The notes under the pieces are model-generated. The model was given only the letters and a program-made list of their open reading frames with translations, was not told the origin of the DNA and made no database searches. This document shows, in pieces, positions 35,207-43,887 of a DNA stretch of 64,000 nt. Origin of the DNA: an uncultured bacterium. GTDB taxonomy: Bacteria; Planctomycetota; Phycisphaerae; Phycisphaerales; SM1A02. The DNA is taken from NCBI GenBank assembly GCA_903831295.1, contig CAIKXA010000051.1, forward strand, positions 1 through 64,000. Direction: 5' to 3'. The position numbers and the translations under genes are program-made. Each line of letters begins with the position of its first letter. Position 1 is the stretch's first letter.

Positions 35207-35440
35207 TTACTTTCGCTTGTTCGCCGTAGGCTTGGGCAAATTACTCTTCTCCCAATCAATCGTGATCTTGTCTTCCATGATCTCGGCCACAACAACTTCC
35301 AAGTCGCTGCGATTATTTCTTTCCACAAGCGGACGCGCGCCTTCGATAATTTCTTTGAGACGCTTTTGAATCAGCGAGGTCAATTTAAAACGACCACCAA
35401 ACTTTTCCACAATCTCATCGCTTAAAAGGGCTTCAATCAT
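35207..35440 (-). CDS. rpoZ: RNA polymerase omega subunit-like protein
   Basis: 77 residues from the ATG at 35440, chosen because TTGGAGA lies upstream and because the omega similarity begins there. The core IVEKFGGRFKLTSLIQKRLKEI (read in parts) and the following GARPLVE match the omega pattern in which a helix contacts the beta-prime subunit. The motif order, size and acidic tail fit. It would help assemble RNA polymerase. It is divergent from the chloride transporter gene and carries its own terminator. Confidence 0.8.
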   Translation of the reverse strand: MIEALLSDEIVEKFGGRFKLTSLIQKRLKEIIEGARPLVERNNRSDLEVVVAEIMEDKITIDWEKSNLPKPTANKRK

Positions 35441-35619
35441 GTTCGGATCTCCAATATGGTTCGAAGAATTCGCCACTTTGGCGAGCCGAATAGTGTAACA
35501 AAGTTTCGCCTTCTGGTCGACCACCTTCAATTGCGCCAATCTAGGTCATTGCCGTCTTTGGCTGAAACATTGCAAGAACGCGCCAAGCGCCCCACTTGGG
35601 CAGTTACCCTGCAAGGCGC

Positions 35620-37440
35620 ATGCTTTCAAGCACATTGGCAAACCGACTTCGCATACGCCTTGGCCTTGACCGGGAATGGTGGTTGGTTCTTGTCGCTGGA
35701 GGCCTTGGCGTTGTCATGGGAACCGCGGCGATTGGATTCATACTTCCCATCCGCTGGTTGGAGCGCTTGCCGGAATTTTTAGGCGAGGAATTTGTGGGTC
35801 TCAGCCAAGTTCTTATATTGTTGGCGCCTTGCGTGGGCGCGCTGTTGACTGCATTTGTCTTCTGGATATTTCCCACCAACTTTCGCGGTCACGGAGTGAC
35901 GCGCGTGATGCTGGCGGTGAATCGCGAGCAATCCAATTTGCCTATTCGACTTGGCATTCGACATTGGCTGGCAAGCACTTGCACGATTGGTTCAGGTGGA
36001 AGCGCTGGACCTGAAGGACCAATAGTGACTATTGGCGCGACGGTGGGCAGCAATATTTCCCGCTGGCTTAAAGGAGATGGCGCCAGCGCTGCAACATTGC
36101 TTGGATGTGGTTCCGCCGCGGGATTGGCCGCGGTATTCAACGCGCCGTTGGCCGCGATTTTTTTCACCATGGAAGTGATCTTGCGCGATTTCTCGCTGCG
36201 CACATTCACGCCCATTGTGATTGCCAGCGTGGTGAGCGCCGCGACAGCCCAAATGTGGCTGGGCAGTTCAGAGCCCTTGTTTGGAGTGGGCATGGATTTC
36301 TTCCAAGACAAGTCGGAAACTTTCACGATTGGGCAAACATTGTTTTATGTGGTGTTTGGATTGTTGACCGCGCTCATCGCGGTCGCATTCATACGATTGC
36401 TGCCGCTGAGTGAAAAGCTTTTCGCGCGCCTTCCAGTGCCCAAATTATTTCTGCCACTCACGGGGGCGATTCTGCTTGGCGGTCTTGGCGCGGCGTGGAT
36501 TAGCTTGAATAAAACAGGTTCTGGCTATCCACCGTTTTTCGGCGCGGGGTACGCGCCCACGCGTGAATTATTAAATCGAACGCTTTATGAACCAGCGTTG
36601 CGCGGCGCGAACGCAGACATGCTGTGGATCGCGGGTGGGATTTGCGTTGCGCTTCTGTTGAAAATGATCGCCACATGTCTCACGCTTGGCTCTGGAGGAG
36701 CAGGTGGATTGTTCGCACCAAGTTTACTTCTTGGTGCGATGTCTGGAGGCGCATTTGGCATGTTTTTGCACGCCGTTGGCTTCACAAGCGCGCCGCCACC
36801 CACGCATCTGGCGCTGGTTGGCATGGCGGCCATGCTTGCATCAACCACGCATGCCCCACTCACCGGAGTGCTGCTGGTGTACGAACTCACGCGTAGTTAC
36901 AGCATCATGTTGCCGCTGATGTTGACCGCGGTCATAGCGGCTTTGGCCAGCCGCGTGCTCTACCGCGACAGCATTTATACGGCGGAACTTGCGTCGTTGG
37001 GAATTCGCCTGGGTGGTATGAGCGACTTAACGGTGCTACGGCGTTTGCACGTGTCCAATCTTCCACTTGACACGGCAATCACCGTGTCGGCGGACGACGA
37101 GTTGTCTAAGATCATTGGCATCAGCGCCGAGCATGGAGTGGATGACTTTGTGGTGCTTCACCAAGATGGCTCCTATCGCGGCATGGTGACATCAAATGAT
37201 TTGCGTCAGGCACTGATCAATCGACAAGTGATCGCGCTGCTGACCGTGGACGAAGTGACGCGCGATGATTTGCCCGTGGTCTATCCGGATGAAACGATGG
37301 ATGTGGCGCTTGACCGATTCAGCCGCCATGATGTTGAGCGTCTCGTCGTTCTTTCGCGCGACGTTCCAGCGCAGGTGATGGGGCTTATTTCGCGCGCCTC
37401 GCTGATGAATCGCTACCAACGCGAATTGGAGGCATCATAA
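35620..37440 (+). CDS. ClC-family chloride channel/transporter with CBS domains
   Basis: 606 residues from the ATG at 35620 (AAGG just upstream). About eleven membrane helices form residues 20-460. Filter motifs are GHGVTR (90-95; the usual Ser-containing GSGIP is altered), GSGGSAGPEGPIV (124-136) with gating Glu132, and GGAGGLFAPSLLLGA. Residue 186 is Val in FFTMEVIL, where proton-coupled exchangers such as E. coli ClC-ec1 have the internal glutamate. Two CBS domains follow (about 480-600), including ADDELSKIIGISAEHGVDD, and usually bind nucleotides. It ends 2 bases before rnpA. Confidence 0.92.
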   Translation: MLSSTLANRLRIRLGLDREWWLVLVAGGLGVVMGTAAIGFILPIRWLERLPEFLGEEFVGLSQVLILLAPCVGALLTAFVFWIFPTNFRGHGVTRVMLAVNREQSNLPIRLGIRHWLASTCTIGSGGSAGPEGPIVTIGATVGSNISRWLKGDGASAATLLGCGSAAGLAAVFNAPLAAIFFTMEVILRDFSLRTFTPIVIASVVSAATAQMWLGSSEPLFGVGMDFFQDKSETFTIGQTLFYVVFGLLTALIAVAFIRLLPLSEKLFARLPVPKLFLPLTGAILLGGLGAAWISLNKTGSGYPPFFGAGYAPTRELLNRTLYEPALRGANADMLWIAGGICVALLLKMIATCLTLGSGGAGGLFAPSLLLGAMSGGAFGMFLHAVGFTSAPPPTHLALVGMAAMLASTTHAPLTGVLLVYELTRSYSIMLPLMLTAVIAALASRVLYRDSIYTAELASLGIRLGGMSDLTVLRRLHVSNLPLDTAITVSADDELSKIIGISAEHGVDDFVVLHQDGSYRGMVTSNDLRQALINRQVIALLTVDEVTRDDLPVVYPDETMDVALDRFSRHDVERLVVLSRDVPAQVMGLISRASLMNRYQRELEAS

Positions 37441-37442
37441 AA

Positions 37443-37844
37443 ATGAAGAATTCCCTGCGATTTCCAGCCAAAATGCGCTTGCGGCTCGACCGCGATTTTC
37501 GCCGCGTCTATGCGGGGAAACAGCGGGTGGATTTGGGATTTCTCACAATCTACGCGCTACGCAATTCGCTTTCCCACACCCGCATTGGCGTGAGCTTGCC
37601 GCGCAAAGTGGGAACGGCCGTGCGGCGCAACCGCATCAAGCGTTTGTTGCGCGAAGGTTTTCGACTGTGGCAGAAACAGTTGCCGACGTGTCTTGATGTG
37701 GTGATTGTGGTTCGACCGCATGAGCCGAAACAGTTGAAGGAGTATCAAGATGCGCTGATGGACGCTCTGCGCAAACTGGAGAATCGCTGCAAGCAGTTGG
37801 CACCGGATCAAATCCAGAACCACCCCAAGGATGACAACGAATAA
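37443..37844 (+). CDS. rnpA: Ribonuclease P protein component
   Basis: 133 residues. RnpA assists the catalytic RNA in trimming tRNA 5' leaders. The core includes [36 protein letters not shown] (the RNR motif) and [14 protein letters not shown] within the end of the preceding gene serves as ribosome site, so it is probably translated from the ClC transcript. rpmH, which normally precedes rnpA, is absent. The 3' half overlaps yidD on the other strand. Confidence 0.95.
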   Translation: MKNSLRFPAKMRLRLDRDFRRVYAGKQRVDLGFLTIYALRNSLSHTRIGVSLPRKVGTAVRRNRIKRLLREGFRLWQKQLPTCLDVVIVVRPHEPKQLKEYQDALMDALRKLENRCKQLAPDQIQNHPKDDNE

Positions 37845-38034
37845 CTCGCCGCGTGGTCAACCACAATCCGCGCAACGCGCCGTGGGTTTGCAACGCCTCC
37901 ATTGAATAGCAAGAACACGAAGGCTCAAAGCGGCATCGACCGCCAAGCACTGGCGAAAGAATTATTTGATATCCACGAACCAATCCCATGAAGCAACGCG
38001 CGGGGAAGGAAGTTCGCGCGTTGATCTTGTTCAT
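37636..38034 (-). CDS. yidD: YidD membrane protein insertion efficiency factor, extended
   Basis: 132 residues from the ATG at 38034, overlapping the preceding stop (ATGA). Residues 13-79 are a clear YidD domain: [19 protein letters not shown], then [16 protein letters not shown] with the conserved cysteines, and [13 protein letters not shown]. YidD normally ends about there, at 70-80 residues. Here about 53 low-complexity residues (Ser/Thr/Ala/Pro/His) follow, encoded antisense to rnpA. In most bacteria yidD lies downstream of rnpA on the same strand; here it is inverted and converges on it. YidD assists YidC/Sec membrane insertion. Confidence 0.88.
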   Translation of the reverse strand: MNKINARTSFPARCFMGLVRGYQIILSPVLGGRCRFEPSCSCYSMEALQTHGALRGLWLTTRRVIRCHPWGGSGFDPVPTACSDSPVCAERPSAHLDTPSTVSAHAVEPQSPHQDTSATVSATVENLRATNA

Positions 38035-38699
38035 TTTTCGCTTTGAACAGGATTGCGCACGCGACCCACGCCTGGAATTTCCACTTCCACAACATCGCCA
38101 TCTTGAAGGAAAACAGGGGGATTTCTTGCCGCGCCCACTCCCGCGGGCGAACCAGTAAGAATGATGGTGCCGGCCAACAACGTGGTTCCATCGCTCAACG
38201 CGCAAATAATTTTCTCGACCGAGTGGAACATGCCGGATGTGGACGCGTCCTGCATCACCACGCCATTCACGCGGGTAATAATTCGTAAATCTTGGGGATT
38301 CGCCACACGGTCGGCGCGTGTGGGTTGAGACAACGGACAAAACGTATCGAAACTCTTTCCACGGCAAAATTGTCCACCCGAACCCTGCTTCTGCCACCAG
38401 CGCGCGCTGACATCATTGGCGGCGCGGTAGGCGCGAACCATCGCAAGCGCGTCTTGCTGGCGGACATTCCTGCACGTTGTTCCAATTTCAATCGCCAACT
38501 CCCCTTCCCAATCCACTTGCGGTCCTGGCCGCTGGCAGATTGTTGGAATGACAATGGCTTGGCCATCCGTGATCACGCTCGCTGGATTTTTCATGAAGAT
38601 GATTGGATTGGGATCCACCACTCCACCCATTTCCTTGGCGTGCTCCGAGTAGTTGCGGCCAATGGCGAAGATGGCGGGCGGCATGTTGGAATTACTCAT
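38031..38699 (-). CDS. Fumarylacetoacetate hydrolase family protein
   Basis: 222 residues, the size of the short FAH/acylpyruvase (FAHD1-like) members. Landmarks are [16 protein letters not shown] (11-26), [26 protein letters not shown] with metal-binding glutamates, [25 protein letters not shown] and LTGSPAGVG. It probably hydrolyses or decarboxylates a small 2,4-diketo acid such as an acylpyruvate or oxaloacetate. It lies in an overlapping row between the 651-residue protein gene and yidD, sharing 4-base overlaps with both, which suggests one transcript though no functional link is obvious. Confidence 0.9.
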   Translation of the reverse strand: MSNSNMPPAIFAIGRNYSEHAKEMGGVVDPNPIIFMKNPASVITDGQAIVIPTICQRPGPQVDWEGELAIEIGTTCRNVRQQDALAMVRAYRAANDVSARWWQKQGSGGQFCRGKSFDTFCPLSQPTRADRVANPQDLRIITRVNGVVMQDASTSGMFHSVEKIICALSDGTTLLAGTIILTGSPAGVGAARNPPVFLQDGDVVEVEIPGVGRVRNPVQSEK

Positions 38700-40651
38700 T
38701 TTCGCTGGGTTTCCGACCTGTTTTGCTTGTCCAAACTTTCCTGCCTCAAGCGCGCAGCCTCGGCCTGCAAGGCTCGGTACGACTGCATTTCTGGAGGCTC
38801 CGGCAACGCCACGGCGAGTTGCATCACTTGGCTCAACGGGCTCTCCTTCAACTCGGACTCAATTTGGTCCTTGACCGAGTCGTACACCATCCGCCGTTGT
38901 TCTTCCGTGGCGCGGTTGTACATGGACAAGCGATCAAGCAATGGCTGATTGGTGTCGCGAATCAATGCGATCAATACATCCTCCACGCTCCTTCGAATAT
39001 CGCCAACAAGATCCGCCATTCGCTTTTCGCCAAACTTGTTCACAAAATCGGTGTAACGGTTGCCTTGGAAATAATCCGTCAGATCCTTGGCGAACTTCAA
39101 ACTTTCATCCAGTATTTTTTTCCGCCCCAACAACAGACCCTCGCGAAATCCACGCTGCAACACCGCGTACACGTCGGTGCGCGCCACATCTGGAACCATC
39201 TCATATTCCCCGTATGTGGCGTCGCGCACAAAATCCTCTAGGGACTTTTGATATTTCTCGCTGGGAATCAATCCGCCTCGGCCGTACAACTGATCCAAAT
39301 GATCGAGGATTTCCTGGGCTCCAGCGTAATCACCAACGCGAAAAAGTTGCCGAATAGCCTGCGACATGAAGTTCTCATGGAAGTCGCAGAACGTGTCGCT
39401 TCCGGCGCCGCGCGCTTGGTAATGTTTTTGATACAGCTGTAAAAAATATTTCTCGATCGACTTGATCCACCGGTTGTCCTGCAGACGTGTTGGATTGTCA
39501 TTTGAAAATGGATCGATCGCCACCAAGCCGGAGTGATTCATTGCCTGCATCGCTTGAATGGTCATGCGATCGTTGTTCATCACCTTGTACGCATCATCGG
39601 GAGCGCCGTATCGTAATTCGCCTTGCTCGGCGCCAATGCGACTCCAGTAAAACGAATGCGCTTGCGGATGTCGCCAATCCAGCGGGCCAAAATCGCGCGT
39701 GTAATCCGCCATCTTGGTTGGGTTCATGTTGTAGTCGTCAAGCAGCACCCGCTTGCGCACAAATAGCAACAGCGCTTTCAAAGCGGCTTGCTGATCTGGC
39801 TTGGATAGCACTTGATCAAACGCCACAAAAATAGGATCGTTGGCTTTGAATTTTGTTTCCAAGTTTAAAATTTTTGCATAGGGAGATGTCTTCACCGCCA
39901 ACCACTTGCCTACGTTGATTAGAAATTCCTTGTCCAATTTGAAACGGAACTGCTTATCAAAAGGCGCAAATTCCGCGGTTAATTGATCAACCAGCACGGT
40001 CACTCCGGGCGTCTGCGCTTCAAGTTCTTGAAGTGTGTCGGGCGCGTCGGCGATGGCCCTGATCCATTTCTCACGCTCCACTTGGTCGTAGGGCGGAGTT
40101 CCCAGAACATATTGCCACTCCTTGGCGAACTCGCGCTTGTAATGCAAATGCGCGTCGTCGGATACGCCGTCAATTTTATGCGCGAACCAAAAGGCAAGTT
40201 CCTTGTTTAGGCCAAGATCATTGGGGTTGTAGCGCAGTCCCTTATTGCGGACCAAGTCAATACCCGCGTTCACCCAAGCCCAACGCTCATCGGGAGTATT
40301 GGTGAGAACCGAAATGTTGTAGGCCATGTTGTGCCCGTGAAATCCCCAAACTTCCGCGAAGCGTGGTTGCAACTTGGTGATCAAATCCGCGTCGGCCATT
40401 GCCTCGTAAAAAAGGCCTTGCTCTTTTTGCGCTTGCAATTTAATCCATAGATAATCCGCAAGCACTCCACGCAGCGCGCCAATCGCCGTGCCAAGTGCGA
40501 CAATCGGAGGCGCGCCTTCTATGGGGTCCGCGGTATAGCGCAGACCTTCTTTGTTCGCCTGTTCAAGCAACTTGGGAACCGCAAAGCCGCTCATTGTGGC
40601 TCCCACAATAAAGATCACCGCGCATGCAAGTTGAATAAGTCGATCACGCAT
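38696..40651 (-). CDS. Large membrane-anchored helical protein of unknown function
   Basis: 651 residues. An N-terminal hydrophobic segment (about 7-28) is an uncleaved anchor or signal; the rest is hydrophilic, helical and rich in aromatic and charged residues, probably in the periplasm. The region around residues 75-150 (KLQAQKEQGLFYEAMADADL, WGFHGHNMAYNISV, DERWAWVNAGIDL) resembles TPR-type helical pairs. The C-terminal about 130 residues are strongly charged and may form a coiled coil, ending RLRQESLDKQNR. I do not recognise the family. Tight linkage, 3 bases after an ABC-2 permease gene, suggests a role with that exporter and the SPFH proteins. Confidence 0.8.
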   Translation of the reverse strand: MRDRLIQLACAVIFIVGATMSGFAVPKLLEQANKEGLRYTADPIEGAPPIVALGTAIGALRGVLADYLWIKLQAQKEQGLFYEAMADADLITKLQPRFAEVWGFHGHNMAYNISVLTNTPDERWAWVNAGIDLVRNKGLRYNPNDLGLNKELAFWFAHKIDGVSDDAHLHYKREFAKEWQYVLGTPPYDQVEREKWIRAIADAPDTLQELEAQTPGVTVLVDQLTAEFAPFDKQFRFKLDKEFLINVGKWLAVKTSPYAKILNLETKFKANDPIFVAFDQVLSKPDQQAALKALLLFVRKRVLLDDYNMNPTKMADYTRDFGPLDWRHPQAHSFYWSRIGAEQGELRYGAPDDAYKVMNNDRMTIQAMQAMNHSGLVAIDPFSNDNPTRLQDNRWIKSIEKYFLQLYQKHYQARGAGSDTFCDFHENFMSQAIRQLFRVGDYAGAQEILDHLDQLYGRGGLIPSEKYQKSLEDFVRDATYGEYEMVPDVARTDVYAVLQRGFREGLLLGRKKILDESLKFAKDLTDYFQGNRYTDFVNKFGEKRMADLVGDIRRSVEDVLIALIRDTNQPLLDRLSMYNRATEEQRRMVYDSVKDQIESELKESPLSQVMQLAVALPEPPEMQSYRALQAEAARLRQESLDKQNRSETQRK

Positions 40652-40654
40652 GGG

Positions 40655-42697
40655 TTAACCTTGACCGCTATAAACGGCTAATTCCTTGCGACGGAACGCC
40701 AACCAGCCAATCACAAGCGTGGTTCCGGTCCACGCAAAACCAATCACCGCCACAGCTTGCAACATTCGGTCCCAACTCACATTGCGCCCTTTGACTAGGA
40801 GATCATTGGCGCTAATTTGACCAAACGGCCGAAGCGCGAATTCCACCACTCCGGCGATGGCTCGAACAATAAATTGAACCATGCTTTCAATCGAACCGGC
40901 ATCTGCCGCCGAAGTCCAGTACATCAGGCTTTGCGCCAAGAATGGAGCCAAGCTTCCCGCAAGAAAAATTGAGAATGAAAGCAGGCATGCAATTGAAAAA
41001 CTCAGCGTGGTGGCGGAACAAACGGCCAGCATGGCGAGGAAAGAAAGTTTGATCAAGTTCACCATCATGCCGCGCAAATAGTTGGCTTCAAATCCACCCA
41101 CTCGATAGAGCACTTCAAGGCTGTCCTCATCCCAGTTGAATGTGTTTTCGCCAGGAAAAAATTGCCCCGCCTTGGAATCAAATTTGAGATTGCGCACTTG
41201 AACCGTTAAATTGCCGGCGTTGTCGATCAAATTGGAAGACACCGCAAGAATGTGTCCTTGCGCGGGAACAAACATTCTGTCCACCCATGTTTGATCCGAG
41301 AATTCAAAAATAATTGGAAATGACGAATGTGAATCGCTGCCGCCGGCGTGCAAAAAGTATCGCAATGACAAGGTTCCGCCCAACTGTTTTGCCTGTGATA
41401 AGCCGCGAAATACGAAGGTTTTGCTCTCTCCTGGAGCCACTCGCCTCTGCGCCGACTGAAACTCCGCTTGACGTTGCGTGGCGATTTCACGTCGGACATC
41501 TTCAAGCCTGCGGCGCCCGCTATCTAGATCCGCTTTCAATACCGCGTCGGATGCGATCAAGGAATCAACCGCCTCCTCCACTTTGTCGCGACTCAAGCGC
41601 GTGTATTCGGGCCGCGCCACATCGCGCGCCACAAGCACTTCGTCGCGCACGGCGATTCGATCAAACTCATCCAAAGATGGACGAGTGCGCATCCATTGCA
41701 CAAAGATGAATATTCCAACTCCGCACACAAGGAACAAGACGGCGTTCAGTCCAACAAGTCCCACCCACTTGCCTATCAAATATTGAAAGCGATCCAAAGG
41801 CTTTGTCATCAATTGCCAAATTTGTCGATCCCGAATTTCAAACGCCACGGTGGCGCACCCTAATGTCAGCGTCATGCACGCGGCGCAGACATACGCGATG
41901 TCCAAGGCGCGCGACATGAATGTTTGTATTTGATAACGCAACGGACTCGAGCCATCAATGAACAGCGGTAAAAGCGGCAACGCGATCAGAACCACCGCGA
42001 TAAACGAAACGCTGATACGCAAGCGAATAGATTCACGAACCAGAGTTTGAGCCACGGCGCACCAGCCTGCACGCCCGTTCAAAAGCGCAATGAGCAGCCG
42101 AATCAATAGGGCGAATGACATGATGAGCGCCGTGATTCCGGTGGTGACAAACGCCACTGAAAAGTATCCGCGACTCATGGCTGGCACCACGATTGCCGCC
42201 GCGAAGAACATCAAGCCTAGGCAAGGAAGGAATACATCCAGCCACAGGGCTAAATACAGTGAGCCGAGAAGTATGCCGCCAATAAAGAGCGGTGACGTGG
42301 GTCGTTCCACCACGAACACCGGCGACCACGTTGGAAAATACGGCGCTAGCAAAATATCGGAAACTAAAGTTGGGTCAAGAACTTTTCCTTGGCGATCAAA
42401 CAAGTCGGCTCCGATGGAGCGAAGCCGACTGCTTTCAAATTTCCCCTCAACCAATGTGACCACTTCGCCGCGTTCCAGCAACGCGACGCTGATCGGATCG
42501 CGGTCCACTAAATTTGCCTGCCGAACTATGGATTCAATCGCATTGCGTTGGGATTGCAATCGCATGCTTGCCCAAAAAAATGGCGAGATCACTCCCGCCA
42601 TCACAAGAGTGCAAGCTACGGCTGCGATTATTTTCACACGCAACTTTTCAAAGCTGCGATTCCACCGCAACCAACGCTCCCGCGGCGAATGTGTCAA
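40655..42697 (-). CDS. ABC-2 type permease with large extracytoplasmic domain
   Basis: 680 residues. A first membrane helix (about 22-46) is followed by a soluble stretch of about 75 residues. A group of helices (about 135-330) follows, including ILLGSLYLALWLDVFLP, and IRDRQIWQLMTKPLDRFQYL, a cytoplasmic loop typical of ABC-2 permeases. Residues about 345-535 form a hydrophilic domain with a helical segment and then beta-rich sequence. Four or so helices complete the protein. The ATG overlaps the ATPase gene that ends at 42694. Together they form an exporter of unknown cargo. Confidence 0.88.
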   Translation of the reverse strand: MTHSPRERWLRWNRSFEKLRVKIIAAVACTLVMAGVISPFFWASMRLQSQRNAIESIVRQANLVDRDPISVALLERGEVVTLVEGKFESSRLRSIGADLFDRQGKVLDPTLVSDILLAPYFPTWSPVFVVERPTSPLFIGGILLGSLYLALWLDVFLPCLGLMFFAAAIVVPAMSRGYFSVAFVTTGITALIMSFALLIRLLIALLNGRAGWCAVAQTLVRESIRLRISVSFIAVVLIALPLLPLFIDGSSPLRYQIQTFMSRALDIAYVCAACMTLTLGCATVAFEIRDRQIWQLMTKPLDRFQYLIGKWVGLVGLNAVLFLVCGVGIFIFVQWMRTRPSLDEFDRIAVRDEVLVARDVARPEYTRLSRDKVEEAVDSLIASDAVLKADLDSGRRRLEDVRREIATQRQAEFQSAQRRVAPGESKTFVFRGLSQAKQLGGTLSLRYFLHAGGSDSHSSFPIIFEFSDQTWVDRMFVPAQGHILAVSSNLIDNAGNLTVQVRNLKFDSKAGQFFPGENTFNWDEDSLEVLYRVGGFEANYLRGMMVNLIKLSFLAMLAVCSATTLSFSIACLLSFSIFLAGSLAPFLAQSLMYWTSAADAGSIESMVQFIVRAIAGVVEFALRPFGQISANDLLVKGRNVSWDRMLQAVAVIGFAWTGTTLVIGWLAFRRKELAVYSGQG

Positions 42698-43887
42698 GGG
42701 GATTTGCCCCCGCCCGCATTTTGATCGTTGCCCAGCAGTCCATCAAGAACATTGCGGTCAACATTGCTGACCGGTTTTGATGGGGTTTCACTCTTAGGCT
42801 TCTCCACAACGCGGTCGATCGGTTTGGACAAATCTCCAAGGATATTCGCGGATATTTCAGCCTCATCGGTTTTCTTGGCCGGAACAATCTTCGCGGGAGC
42901 GGGCTTGGGAGCGCTGGCAAGTTGCTGCACTAAATCCACTCCATCCGTTTCATCGGCCGCCAGGAAGGCTGCGGTCTTTCCACCATGCAATGCGCCACTG
43001 TTGGCCAATTGCTCCGCCCTTGCTTGCGCAACAATATTCATGAAGAGATCCTCAAGTTTCTGTCGCGGCGCATGCGTGCTTTCAATTCCAACTCCCTCGG
43101 TCTCTTGCAATAAGCGTTCAACTTTGACGATCGTTTCAGGTCGAAGCCGCTGCGTTTGAATAACGGTGTAGTCCGTATCTTCCAGCAGTTCATTGCCAGT
43201 TCCACTGGCGCGGATTTTTCCGCCATAGAGAACCGCCATGCGATCGCAAACATCCTCGACATCCGCAAGAAGATGGCTGGAAAGCAAAATTGTTTTTCCG
43301 CGGCGCCCAAGCTCCAACAATAAATCTTTCACTTGCCGAGTACCAATTGGATCAAGTCCGCTTGTGGGCTCATCCAAAATAAGAAAATCTGGATCATTCA
43401 CCAAGGCTTGCGCAAGCCCGAGTCGGCGCGCCATTCCCTTGGAAAATTCTCCCACACGACGGCGACCAACTTGGTTCAAGCCCACCATCTCCAGCAATTC
43501 TTCACAGCGCCTGCGGCGGATGCGCCTTTCCAAACCGAACAATTTCCCGTAATAATCAAGCGTTTCCATGGGGTTGAGGAAACGGTAGAGATAGCTTTCC
43601 TCTGGCAAGTAGCCAATGCGGGATTTAATTTTCACATCATCGGGAGCGTGACCAAGCACTGTTAATCGTCCCCGCGTGGGGCGAAGAAGCCCAAGGATCA
43701 TCTTGATCGTGGTGCTTTTTCCGCTGCCGTTTGGTCCCAGCAACCCAAAAATTTCATGTTGGCGAATTTCAAAATCAATTCCGTCCACCGCCACGGCACG
43801 GGCACGCATCCAAAAATCAGAAAAAACTTTTGTGAGTCCAACCGCTGAAACGGCAAGATCCGTGGTTTGCTTGGACGTTCTTGACAT
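42694..43887 (-). CDS. ABC-2 type ATPase with long C-terminal tail
   Basis: 397 residues. Walker A is GPNGSGKST (51-59), the signature is EFSKGMARRLGLAQAL, Walker B is FLILDEPTSGLDP and the switch histidine lies in LLSSHLLADVEDV. The ATPase proper ends near residue 290. About 105 further residues are Ala/Pro/Lys-rich (for example PKPAPAKIVPAKK) and look unstructured. The start is the ATG at 43887 or the GTG just before it; both overlap the stop of the SPFH gene. The set of ATPase, permease and helical protein is read in that order. Confidence 0.92.
   Translation of the reverse strand: MSRTSKQTTDLAVSAVGLTKVFSDFWMRARAVAVDGIDFEIRQHEIFGLLGPNGSGKSTTIKMILGLLRPTRGRLTVLGHAPDDVKIKSRIGYLPEESYLYRFLNPMETLDYYGKLFGLERRIRRRRCEELLEMVGLNQVGRRRVGEFSKGMARRLGLAQALVNDPDFLILDEPTSGLDPIGTRQVKDLLLELGRRGKTILLSSHLLADVEDVCDRMAVLYGGKIRASGTGNELLEDTDYTVIQTQRLRPETIVKVERLLQETEGVGIESTHAPRQKLEDLFMNIVAQARAEQLANSGALHGGKTAAFLAADETDGVDLVQQLASAPKPAPAKIVPAKKTDEAEISANILGDLSKPIDRVVEKPKSETPSKPVSNVDRNVLDGLLGNDQNAGGGKSP

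Noticed and set aside
37380-37442. rpmH gene upstream of rnpA
   Set aside because: The ClC gene ends 2 bases before rnpA; there is no room for and no trace of a ribosomal L34 gene.
38034-38397. N-terminal extension of the YidD reading frame
   Set aside because: The extra 121 residues lie antisense-frame over the fumarylacetoacetase gene and have no YidD similarity; the ATG at 38034 overlaps the upstream stop as expected.
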